DNA from: Orobanche coerulescens
Taxonomy: Eukaryota; Streptophyta; Magnoliopsida; Lamiales; Orobanchaceae
Assembly: GCA_033398695.1 (NCBI GenBank)
Contig: CM065814.1
Coordinates: 78,510,358 to 78,574,357, forward strand
Direction: 5' to 3'
Length of the DNA: 64,000 bases
The notes below the pieces were generated by a model. It was not told where the DNA came from. It saw nothing but the letters and a program-made list of their open reading frames with translations, and searched no databases. A program made the translations under genes and the position numbers. Below, piece by piece: positions 55,630 through 64,000 of this stretch. Each line of letters starts with the position of its first letter. Within the stretch, counting starts at the first letter, position 1.

Positions 55630-55811
55630 GTGGGCCGCGGCACAAGGCAAGTGGGACGCGGCACACGAAGAGGAGCAGCGGGCACCAGAGTAATCTGTAC
55701 TCTGTGCTGCGGTACAGACCAGGTGAGCCGCGGTCCAGAAGAAAGTCACAGCGCCCAGGTTTTAATCTGGACGCCATGTGCCACGGCACAGATTAAGTGA
55801 GCCGCGGCACA
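55630..55811 (+). promoter_or_regulatory. GCCGCGGC palindrome array in Athila LTR
   Basis: Fourteen-mers of TGWGCCGCGGCACA type occur at about 55631 and 55651, at 55703 and 55724 (21 bp), and at 55777 and 55798 (21 bp). The second pair follows CTGTACTCTG, as do pairs in the 3' array. The array ends about 95 bp upstream of the TATA box. Confidence 0.75.
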
Positions 55812-55906
55812 CAGGGCGGTTTTGGTGTGCTCCGCGCGGGTTTGGGCCGTTTTGAAGCCAGTTCTCGACCTACTCACACGGACGCAATTTGGAGGCTGTT
55901 GGGAGC

Positions 55907-55914
55907 TATAAATA
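55907..55914 (+). promoter_or_regulatory. TATA box of Athila-type LTR
   Basis: TATAAATA within GGGAGCTATAAATAAGGG, a canonical core promoter sequence. Confidence 0.7.
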
Positions 55915-56795
55915 AGGGTTTCAGACCCTAATTAATCATCTTGGAGGCTTGAGAAAAAGAGGATCACAGAAGACTATCGCAGACGAGAGAAGCAGAAGAC
56001 ATCAAGGGCAGAGGGCGGAAGCCAGAAGAATGGAGGAATCCGAGCTCTTCATCTGCATTTGATTTTCATGCTTTTATTTATTAATTCTGTATTTTCATTA
56101 TTTAGCATGTCAGGCTAAAACCCTTGATCTAGGATTTTGATGAAACCTATGTTTTGACGGATTTGCTTGAGATTATCTATTTAATTCCCTTTTTGTTGAG
56201 TTTTCCCAATCGTGTTTAATACTTTCAATTATCTGGCCAATAGTTGTATTGTTTTAATCATTCAATTCGAATCGGGAGAGGAGAGTTGGTGAGGAACTAT
56301 TAGTGAGGACCGTTTTATCTTGTGAGATAGGAATATACTCATAGGAACTACGTGGCCCTTTGGAGATTTTATGCTTTTTGCCTATTGACGAATTAATTCA
56401 CCTAGGGATAGAGTGCGTTATTCGCCTTTAGAAAAATCTATTGACCTCGGGAGAGGTGGTAGAGTATACTAGCAATCTTCGCCTTCAATAAATTGGGAAA
56501 ATCTTTAACTTCAGATAATCGAGAGTAAATTCGGATAAACCAAGGTGGATTCAGAATCCTAGACTTATTCATCATTTGATTCTCTTTCTTCAAGCGATCG
56601 TTTTTACTGTTTAGTCTTTTATTAATTTTCTTTAGTAATTAATTGCAACCCAAAGTTCGATTGTTCAAATAAAACTGGAATACACAAAAATCGGTAGTTA
56701 GTGTTCAGTCCTCGTGGGAGCGATACTCACTCATCACTTTATTACTTGTCAACGATAACGTGCACTTGCGTTAACGAAAAATCGCAACAAGTTTT

Positions 56796-56812
56796 TGGCG
56801 CCGTTGCCGGGG
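56796..56812 (+). other. Primer-binding site of element G
   Basis: TGGCGCCGTTGCCGGGG, the standard Athila/Tat plant primer-binding site, generally taken as tRNA-Asp type. Confidence 0.92.
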
Positions 56813-57046
56813 ACTGAAATTTTTGCTAATATCGATTTCAGTATTTCTAGTCTTAGTTTGAATGTTTTTATTTACTTATTTTCGTGTATTTAATTTTATT
56901 TATTTATTTGTTTTTCCTTTCAGGATTTTTTCGGGTAGTGCATTAGAAAACTCGGTAACTAAGGCCTACTACCTTTGAATACCGAACTCGAGCGCACTCT
57001 TAGGAGAAAGAAGAAGGAGAAACGAGAGCTACCGACAACAGTCACT
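56813..57046 (+). other. Leader of element G
   Basis: T-rich leader between PBS and gag. An open frame enters from 56975, but the first ATG is at 57047-57049 (MAENIEIQGGDN), taken here as the gag start. Confidence 0.5.
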
Positions 57047-58296
57047 ATGGCTGAAAATATCGAAATTCAAGGAGGAGATAACCATGTGCAGCAAGTTCAA
57101 CCGGCACTAGCACTTCGAGATTATGCTATGCCGCAAATTAACGCAAACTTTTCGAGGATTCGGCGTCCCACTATCCAGGCGAACAATTTCGAAATCAAGC
57201 CTGCGATTATTCAGATGGTGCAGGCTAGCCAGTTTTGTAGATTGCCGAACGATGACCCCAACGCACACATTGCGTCTTTTCTCGAGATTTGTGACACATT
57301 CAAGAACAATGGTGTCACCGACGATGCTATCCGTTTAAGGCTTTTCCCTTTCTCTTTAAGGGATAAAGCGAAATTTTGGCTGAATTCCTTACCGCCGGGC
57401 TTGATCACGACATGGTCAGAGTTAGTGTAAGCCTTCCTTGCCAAATTCTTCCCACCTTTGAAGACGGCGAGATTACGGAACGAAATTACCACTTTTAGTC
57501 AGTATGATATGGAGTCGCTTCACGAGGCATGGGAGCGATACAAAGATTTGCTAAGGAGATGCCCACATCACGGCCTTCCGGACTGGCTCCAAATTCAGAC
57601 GTTCTACAATGGTTTGAGTGCTTCTACACGCACTCTCGTGGATGCAGCAGCTGGAGGAGCCTTAATGGGAAAAACTATGGCTGAAGCACATTCTTTGTTG
57701 GAAGCTATGGCCGCAAATGCATATCAATGGCCATCTGAAAGATTACATCCGAAACGAGTCATGGAAATCTCAAACAATGATCCGATCTCCACCTTATCAG
57801 CTCAAGTCGCCGCCTTGACGCAACAACTTCAAGCCTTTTCGCATGGTATAATGGATCCCATCCTAGCGTAGAATGCCAAGTCGGAAATCCTTTCGAGCAA
57901 CATCCGATGGAGCAAGCTCAATTCGTGGGAAACAGAAATCGACAAAATAATCCTTACCCCAGCACTTATAATCAAGGTTGGCGAAATCACCAAAATTTTT
58001 CATGGAGGAACGGGCAAACTTTAAAACCTCCACAAGCTCAATTTGCGCAGCCCACACAGCAGCCCCCTCAATCACCAAAGGTATCCTTGGAAGATGCTCT
58101 TGCTCAATTGGCGGCTAACACGAGCCAATTCATGACCCGCACCAAGACTACCCTCCAAAATCATTCTACCTCCATTCGAAACTTAGAAACACAAATGGGG
58201 CAGATTGTTAATCTATTGTCCTCTCGGTCTCAAGTTGCATTGCCCAGCGCTACCGAAATGAACTCCAAAGAAAACGTGCAGGCAATCGAACTATGA
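57047..58296 (+). pseudogene. gag: Athila-type gag (three breaks)
   Basis: The capsid precursor starts MAENIEIQGG, followed by ALALRDYAMPQINANFSRIR and the gag domain (FEIKPAIIQMVQASQFC, DDPNAHIASFLEICDTFKNN, RLRLFPFSLRDKAKFWLNSL). A TAA at 57428-57430 interrupts it. The next frame continues AFLAKFFPPLKTARLRNEIT, FSQYDMESLHEAWERYKDLL and CPHHGLPDWLQIQTFYNGL up to a TAG at 57869. A third frame (57907-58296) has the Q/N/P-rich region and the helical LAANTSQFMTRTKTTLQNH, ending before protease. The gag lacks a CCHC knuckle here, as is common for Athila. Confidence 0.87.
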
Positions 58297-58299
58297 AGT

Positions 58300-60649
58300 G
58301 GAAAGGAGTTGAAGGAGCAGGCAAAGTGAGACAGAAAAGGATGAGGCGCCCAAGCCAAAGGAAGTATCGACTACTCACCCCACTACTCAAATTCCATTCC
58401 CACAGCGTTTCCAAAAGCAAAAACTAGACAAGCAATTTTCAAAGTTCCTCGACGTCTTCAAGAAATTGCACATAAACATTCCATTTGCCGACGCGTTGGA
58501 ACAAATTCCGAGTTATGTAAAATTCATGAAAGAAGTCTTGTCAAACAAAAGAAAGCTCGAGGAGTATGAGACGGTCGCATTGACGGAGGAGTGCAGTGCT
58601 ATTTTACAAAAGAAGCTCCCACCTAAATTGAGAGATCCGGGAAGTTTTACCATCCCTTACATCATTGGAAATTCGTCTTTTGAAAGAGCCCTATGCGATC
58701 TCGGAGCCAGCATAAACCTTATGCCCCTTTCTATTTTTAAAAAGCTGGATATTGGGAAAGCTAAGCCGACGACGGTCTCCTTACAATTGGCCGATACATC
58801 CATCAAATATCCGAGGGGAGTAATAGAGGACGTGTTAGTAAAGGTTGACAAATTTATCTTTCCAGCCGATTTTATTGTGCTCGACATAGAGGAAGATCAA
58901 GATATCCCAATTATCTTGGGACGACCTTTTTTGGCAACCGGCCAAACTTTGATCGATGTGGAAAAGGGGAAGTTGACTCTACGTGTTCAAGAGGAGCAAG
59001 TAACGTTCAATATCTTTCGATCCGTAAAATATCCGAGTGATGCTGAAAATTGTTTCCAAGTTGACATCATTGAATCGTGCGTGAGTAGATCCTTTCGAGA
59101 GAATTATCCACCCGATCCATTGGAGTCCGTTTTGATTGGGGTTGTTTCCGAACTAAATGCAGAGCATGCATCCTACGTACGCCACATGGATGCTTCCCCG
59201 CCAATTTTCATTCGTCAACCATTTGAGGAGCTTGGAAAGTCACCAACTCGACCAGTCCCATCAATCGAAAAACCTCCAAAGTTGGAACTCAATAAGCTGC
59301 CGCCTCATTTAAAATATGCATTTTTGGGGCGCGACGACTCCCTTCCAGTTATTCTTTCGGCCACTTTAGCGGGGGATCAAGAGGAGAAATTATTGAGAGT
59401 TTTGAGGGAGTACAAATCTGCTCTTGGATGGTCTATTGAGGATATTAAGGGGATCAGCCCGTCAATTTGCATGCACCAGATTTTGATGGAGGAAGACTAC
59501 AAACCATCCATGGAGCATCAACGCCGGTTGAATCCAAACATGAAGGAGGTGGTAAAAGTCGAGGTTTTAAAACTCCTCGACGCAGGTATGATCTTTCCGA
59601 ATTCTGATAGCAAGTGGGTAAGTCCGGTCCAAGTTGTGTCGAAGAAGGGTGGGATAACGGTTGTTCAAAATGATAATAATGAATTAATTCCCACTAGGAT
59701 TGTCACGGGGTGGCGTATGTGCATAGATTATAGGAAATTAAATAAGGCCACTAGAAAAGATCATTTCCCCTTACCTTTTATTGATCAGATGTTAGATAGA
59801 TTAGCCGGACACGATTTCTATTGCTTTCTCGATGGTTATTCGGGGTATAATCAGATTTATATAGCCCCCGAAGACCAAGAGAAAACGACGTTTACATGTC
59901 CTTATGGCATTTTCGCTTATAGGCGCATGCCTTTTGGATTATGTAATGCCCCAGCTACTTTTCAACGGTGTATGATGGCTATTTTTTCTGACATGGTAGA
60001 GCAGTGTATTGAGATTTTTATGGATGATTTTTCTGTTTTTGGAGATTCGTTTGACATTTGTTTGAAAAATTTGCAGAAAGTCTTGAAAAGATGCGAAGAG
60101 AAAAATTTGGTCTTGAATTGGGAGAAGTGTCATTTTATGGTGCAGGAGGGCATAGTACTTGGCCATCGAATATCCTCACATGGAATTGAAGTCGACCGGG
60201 CGAAAATCGAAACAATCGAGAAGATGCCTCCGCCTACTTCGGTCAAAGGGATTAGAAGTTTTTTGGGACATGCCGGTTTCTATCGCCGATTTATTAAGGA
60301 TTTTTCGAAGATCACGAAGCCGTTGTGCAATCTACTCATGAAGGATGTTCCATATACTTTTGACAAGTCGTGTAAAGAAAGTTTCGATTTATTGAAGAAA
60401 GCTCTAAGCACAGCACCGGTGATAGTCGCTCCGGATTGGGACCTTCCGTTCGAGTTAATGTGTGATGCAAGCGACTTTGCCATTGGGGCTGTTTTGGGGC
60501 AGAGACGAGGGAAGGTGTTCCATGTCATATACTATGCGAGCCGAACACTCGACGACGCCCAAAGAAATTATGCCACAACGGAGAAGGAATTGTTGGCGGT
60601 GATCTTTGCATTTGATAAATTCCGGGCGTATCTACTGGAACGAAAGTGA
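58300..60649 (+). pseudogene. pol: Athila-type protease, reverse transcriptase, RNase H start
   Basis: Long open frame (727 residues from Met 58466; the conserved PFPQRFQKQKLDKQFSKFL lies just upstream in the same frame). The protease active site reads CDLGASINLMPLSIF (Asp codon 58697-58699; DLG where gypsy usually has DSG or DTG, but usual for Athila), with IPIILGRPFLATG. RT has WRMCIDYRKLNKATRKDHFP, LDGYSGYNQI, RRMPFGLCNAPATFQ and FMDD at 60017-60028. FLGHAGFYRRFIKDFSK leads to RNase H LMCDASDFAIGAVLGQ and [19 protein letters not shown] 1-base shift near 60637 ends the frame inside RNase H. Confidence 0.9.
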
Positions 60650-62182
60650 TAGTGTGGACCGACCATTCAGCAATAAAATACCTTTTGGAGAAGAAGGATG
60701 TTAAACCAAGGTTGATTAGGTGGGTGCTTCTCCTTCAAGAATTCAACTTGGAGATTTGGGACAAGAAAGGGACTGAAAATGTTATAGCCGATCACCTTTC
60801 ACGATTAGAGAGTCCCCTTGAGAAGGGAGAAAGTCAGCCACAAATCAAGGAAACCTTCCCCGACGAGCAGCTCTACAAGTTGGGTTCAAAACACACGCCT
60901 TGGTATGCTGATCTAGTGAACTACTTGGCAAGTAAAACAATTCCAAACGACCTCTCACGCCATCAAAAGAAGAAGCTAATCTCAGACGCTAAGTATTATT
61001 TGTGGGACGATCCTTTTCTATTCAAGAGATGCCCCGATCAAATCATTCGTAGATGTATTCCGGATGAGGAAATCCACAGTGTGCTAAACCATTGCCATGC
61101 ATCACCCTACGGTGGACATTTTAGTGGAAATAGAACAGCGGCGAAGGTCTTACAATCGGGGCTCTATTGGCCGTCATTATTCAAGGATGCTCACTCCTTT
61201 GTGTCCGCGTGTGATCGGTGTCAACGGACGGGAAACATATCAAGACGACACGAAATGCCGCTGAACACCATACTTGAAGTTGAATTGTTCGATGTATGGG
61301 GGATCGACTTCATGGGTCCATTTCCTCCATCAAATAAGAATCTCTATATTTTGGTAGCCATAGAATATGTCTCAAAATGGGTTGAAGCAGTGGCACTACC
61401 TACGAATGGGTCCAATGTCATAATCAAGTTTATAAAACAATATATCTTCACACGTTTTGGGACTCCACGTGCTATTATCAGTGATGGTGGGTCACACTTC
61501 GACAACAAATTTCTTGATGCAGTCTTGAGAAAATACGGAGTCACTCATCGTGTTGCTACAGCATACCATCCTCAGACGAGCGGTCAAGTCGAGATATCAA
61601 ATCGAGAGCTGAAGTGGATCCTAGAAAAAACGGTCAGCTCGTCTCGAAAAGATTGGTCGTTTAAACTCGATGATGCACTTTGGGCGTACCGGACTGCGTA
61701 TAAAACACCTATCGGGATGTCGCCCTACAGATTGGTTTATGGGAAAGGTTGTCATTTACCCGTAGAGATGGAACATCGTGCTTACTGGGCGATAAAGAAA
61801 CTAAACTTTGATCTAAAATCTGCTGGTAAAAAGCGTTGTTTGCAGCTGAATGAGTTGGAAGAAATTCGCCACGACGCATACGAAAATGCGAAACTTTATA
61901 AGCAGCGGACAAAGACTTGGCATGATAAGCACATCAAGCATGAGAGAGTTTGTCCCGGGACAAGAGGTGTTGCTATTTAATTCTCGCTTAAAGTTATTTC
62001 CCGGGAAATTGCGTTCACGATGGTCGGGACCATTCACCGTAGTTCAAGTGTCCCCACATGGTGTGGTAGAAGTACAAAAAGATGACCGAAAAATCAAAGT
62101 TAATGGACAACGGTTGAAGGTATACTTGGGAAATCCAATAGACACGCAAAAAACGAGTGTCGTCTTATCCACCGCCGGATGA
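60646..62182 (+). pseudogene. pol: Athila-type RNase H end and integrase
   Basis: Continuation in another frame: [19 protein letters not shown] and [12 protein letters not shown] finish RNase H. Integrase has the zinc region [17 protein letters not shown] with CDRCQRTG, and core residues [17 protein letters not shown] (first Asp), [17 protein letters not shown] (second Asp) and [20 protein letters not shown] (Glu). [20 protein letters not shown] and [20 protein letters not shown] follow. A second shift near 61930 moves the C-terminal part ([31 protein letters not shown]) to a different frame ending at 62182. No chromodomain, as expected for Athila. Confidence 0.9.
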
Positions 62183-62223
62183 ATGCGAGAAGAGTCTGGC
62201 TGAAGACTATAAACTTAGCACTT

Positions 62224-62241
62224 CTCGGGAGGTAACCCGAG
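62224..62241 (+). other. Stem-loop CTCGGG-AGGTAA-CCCGAG after pol
   Basis: Perfect 6-bp inverted repeat with a 6-base loop, 40 bp after the pol stop. A similar GGGAGG-AACCC element follows pol in other Athila-type elements as I recall them. The role is not known; it could be an RNA hairpin. Confidence 0.6.
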
Positions 62242-62392
62242 TATTAGTTGTAGAATTTTTATTTTTAGTGTTTTCTTGCATTTTTAGAGTCTTTATTTGT
62301 CGTCATTTTTCTTTGATCCGTCTATCCCTCTCATCTTGATGTTTTCTTTAAAAATTCTGTGCAGAAATCACCCCAGAGGAGGAAATCAGTTA

Positions 62393-62730
62393 TGAGCCGC
62401 GGCACAATAATAGTGAGCCGCGGCACGCACCAGTTGATGGAGCAAGGCCAAACAAACTGTACTATGTGCCGCGGCACGATCTCACTGAGCCGCGGCACAC
62501 CAGGTCACTGAGCCGCGGCACATATTCCCTGAGCCGCGGCACACCAAAGGCTCAAGAAATGCCCAGGAGACTGTACTCTGTACCGCGGCACGGACCAAAT
62601 GAGCCATGGAACACTAGCACGTTGAGCCGCGGCACGCCTCTACTGAGCCGCGGCACCCGGCGGTATTACAAAAAAGTCCCAGGCCGACTGTACTCTGGGC
62701 CGCGGCTTACTTATGTTGTGCCGCGGCCCC
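62393..62730 (+). repeat. TGAGCCGCGGCACA palindrome array in Athila 3' region
   Basis: Fourteen-mers start at 62393, 62414; 62465, 62486, 62509, 62530; 62579, 62600, 62623, 62644; 62696, 62717. Steps within clusters are 21; 21, 23, 21; 21, 23, 21; and 21 bp. Three clusters are preceded by CTGTACTMTG. An open frame across it (62466-62759) encodes repeats of LSRGT and PRHG-type peptides and is taken as a by-product. The same palindrome is in the element's LTR. Confidence 0.85.
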
Positions 62731-62759
62731 CGTCGCAATATGAGAATGCCCAGGTATAG

Positions 62760-64000
62760 TTCATACATTCGATCGGCCAGCACAAGGGCCCTTCCTTCCT
62801 TCCTTCGCACAATGAGGTCGGTCGATACCCTTCTCTTAGTCTTCTTCTCAAATTCTTCAGGTAAATCTCAATCTCTTAAGCATAATTGATACATGATTTG
62901 AAAAGTGAATTAAAGTTATATGTTGCTAGTTGTTCTTCAATGTTTTCTCAAAAATGGAGTTAGAATATGGTGATTATGATATTCGATTGTGATGGGATTG
63001 GTGAACGAATTAATGATGTTAGTTGTCGTTTTTCATGGCTATTATCTGTGTTATTATTTTTGGGATTTGGAGTTAACCATTAAAATTCTTGTTCTTCATT
63101 TTAACTTGTGCATACCAAGTGTTTGATAAATTGCAGCAATGAAAAATTGGTAAGCCAAGCATTTTCAAATTATATGCAACGAATCATTTTATCGAATTAC
63201 ATTGTCCCCAACCCTTACATCATGTTAAACTTGAGAGCTCGTACCTAACTTCCTCTTTGATGATGCAAGCTCATTTATTCACGCTCCGCATGATGTAGTC
63301 GAGAAGCGTGCAAGCTCGCCGGACGACGCCGGCACCAGTTCGTGAGCTGTTTGTAGGGCAGTACTTGACCTTTCACTTTTATTGCATATTATATTTTGTC
63401 CATTGAGGTCAATGTACGTCCTTGGTTTGGGGGGGTTTACTTTCTGTTGCTACATTTACTGCTGTACTTATTTCGTTGCACTTTTCAGTATTTTTAGTTA
63501 TCTTTTTTTTTGTCAATAGCCTTGCTTGTCATGATTTTACTCTTATTCGTGAATTTTTCATGCTTCTATTTGTGTAATACTGATGTTACGATACTGTTTT
63601 TCTCTCTGAAGAAACGGTCGAGTTTTAGTCGAGTTGTAGTCAGTGATTTCTGTTTCTGCTAAGTCTTCATTTAGGTCCGAAATTTTTTTCGTTTTTTGTA
63701 GAGAACTTAGCGAATAAGAGAGGAGACATACGTGTTTTCAAATCGCCGTTGATACGTTTGGTTACATTTTTAGGTTAGCTAGTCGTCCAGTGACATAAGT
63801 CGTGTTGGCATTTGATTTGAGTTTAGAGTCGGACAGTTTTTCCCAAGAGTCGTGATATTATTTGTTCTATGACGGGAAGTCTAGTAACCGGGGGTATTCG
63901 CGTGACCCGTTGTTTACTCTCGCGTAAAACGACGACCCTAATTAGACTAGTGGTTTAGAGATTTCGCATGTACCGAAGACGGGAAGCCTAGTAACTGGGA
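62760..64000 (+). other. 3' non-coding region of element G
   Basis: No long ORF; an env-like gene is not evident. A TTTGGGGGGGTTT tract (63426-63438) matches the internal purine-rich tract seen before the 3' end of Athila elements. A 23-bp phrase GACGGGAAGYCTAGTAACYG is present twice (63871 and 63978, 107 bp apart). The 3' LTR should lie to the right of the window. Confidence 0.55.

Larger units (their letters stand above)
55466..56789 (+). repeat. 5' LTR of Athila-type element G
   Basis: This 1324-bp LTR begins TGTTAGGCGTATTTTTATAT and ends AATCGCAACA, six bases before the PBS. The TATA box TATAAATA is at 55907-55914. A GCCGCGGC palindrome array is at 55630-55811. The rest (56000-56780) is U5-type sequence with no gene. 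Confidence 0.88.
55466..64000 (+). mobile_element. Element G: Athila-type Ty3/gypsy, runs off the right edge
   Basis: Plus-strand element with 5' LTR (55466-56789), PBS, gag, protease-RT-RNase H-integrase and a long 3' region up to the window end; the 3' LTR is outside. The PBS TGGCGCCGTTGCCGGGG, the gag and pol style, the CTCGGGAGGTAACCCGAG stem after pol and the TTTGGGGGGGTTT tract match Athila elements. It has only about four or five frame breaks across pol and gag, so it is among the better-preserved copies here. Confidence 0.9.

Noticed and set aside
62393..62730. Regular direct repeats resembling a CRISPR array
   Set aside because: Repeats are 14 bp, spacers 7-9 bp, there are no cas genes, and the context is a plant Athila element.
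1..64000. Host genes, tRNA or rRNA genes
   Set aside because: No tRNA-like cloverleaf, rRNA similarity or intron-exon host gene was recognised; all long frames belong to mobile elements.

Overview
The window is plant nuclear DNA made almost entirely of nested and broken LTR retrotransposons. I saw no host gene, tRNA or rRNA. The evidence for a flowering plant is the mix of lineages: Ty1/copia elements of SIRE type (one with an extra env-like ORF), a Bianca-like copia, four Ty3/gypsy Tekay-type chromoviruses with C-terminal chromodomains, a Tat-type element, an Athila-type element with a TGGCGCCGTTGCCGGGG primer-binding site, and a hAT-type MITE. The species cannot be told from the sequence.

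Layout from left to right. (1) 1-3205 is the 5' end of a minus-strand SIRE-like copia (gag C-terminus, protease motif, PBS, 1.2-kb LTR), cut by a 475-bp hAT MITE with an 8-bp TSD. (2) It sits inside an older plus-strand SIRE-like copia (3206-8157, resuming at 26647-29183). Tekay element A interrupts that copia at the start codon of its env-like ORF (TSD TCAAT). (3) Element A (8158-26646, minus) is itself interrupted in its 5' LTR by Tekay element B (17076-26317, minus); a deletion with filler DNA removed the outer end of B. (4) 29437-35765 is a plus-strand Tekay element C, truncated after its protease. Its LTR carries a complete copia solo LTR (29915-31349, TSD GACGT). (5) 35766-49189 is a minus-strand Tat-type derivative F with an LTR, gag, roughly 260-bp tandem repeats and an antisense ORF, but no pol. 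The youngest-looking Tekay, element D (37217-45873, TSD CTTTG), is inserted in its tandem repeats. (6) 49190 to about 54100 is a minus-strand Bianca-like copia E. (7) 54130-55458 is a decayed gypsy RNase H-integrase remnant. (8) 55466-64000 is a plus-strand Athila-type element G that runs off the right edge.

Every coding region carries stops, frameshifts or active-site changes. D and G keep the longest open domains. Mobilisation of any element here would need proteins supplied from elsewhere.

The most unusual signal is not a gene. In the LTRs of almost every family, an array of 11-14-bp near-palindromes lies next to, and upstream of, the TATA box. Copies are grouped in twos and fours at 21-24 bp start-to-start (18-19 bp at some inner steps). 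The palindrome differs by family: TAGCGYRCGCTA or TTACGTACGTAA in Tekay and SIRE, TGAGCCGCGGCACA in Athila, GCATTWAATGC in the minus-strand copia. The spacing rule is shared. The same arrays recur in internal non-coding DNA of the SIRE and Athila elements, and two nested insertions landed in or at the edge of such palindromes.
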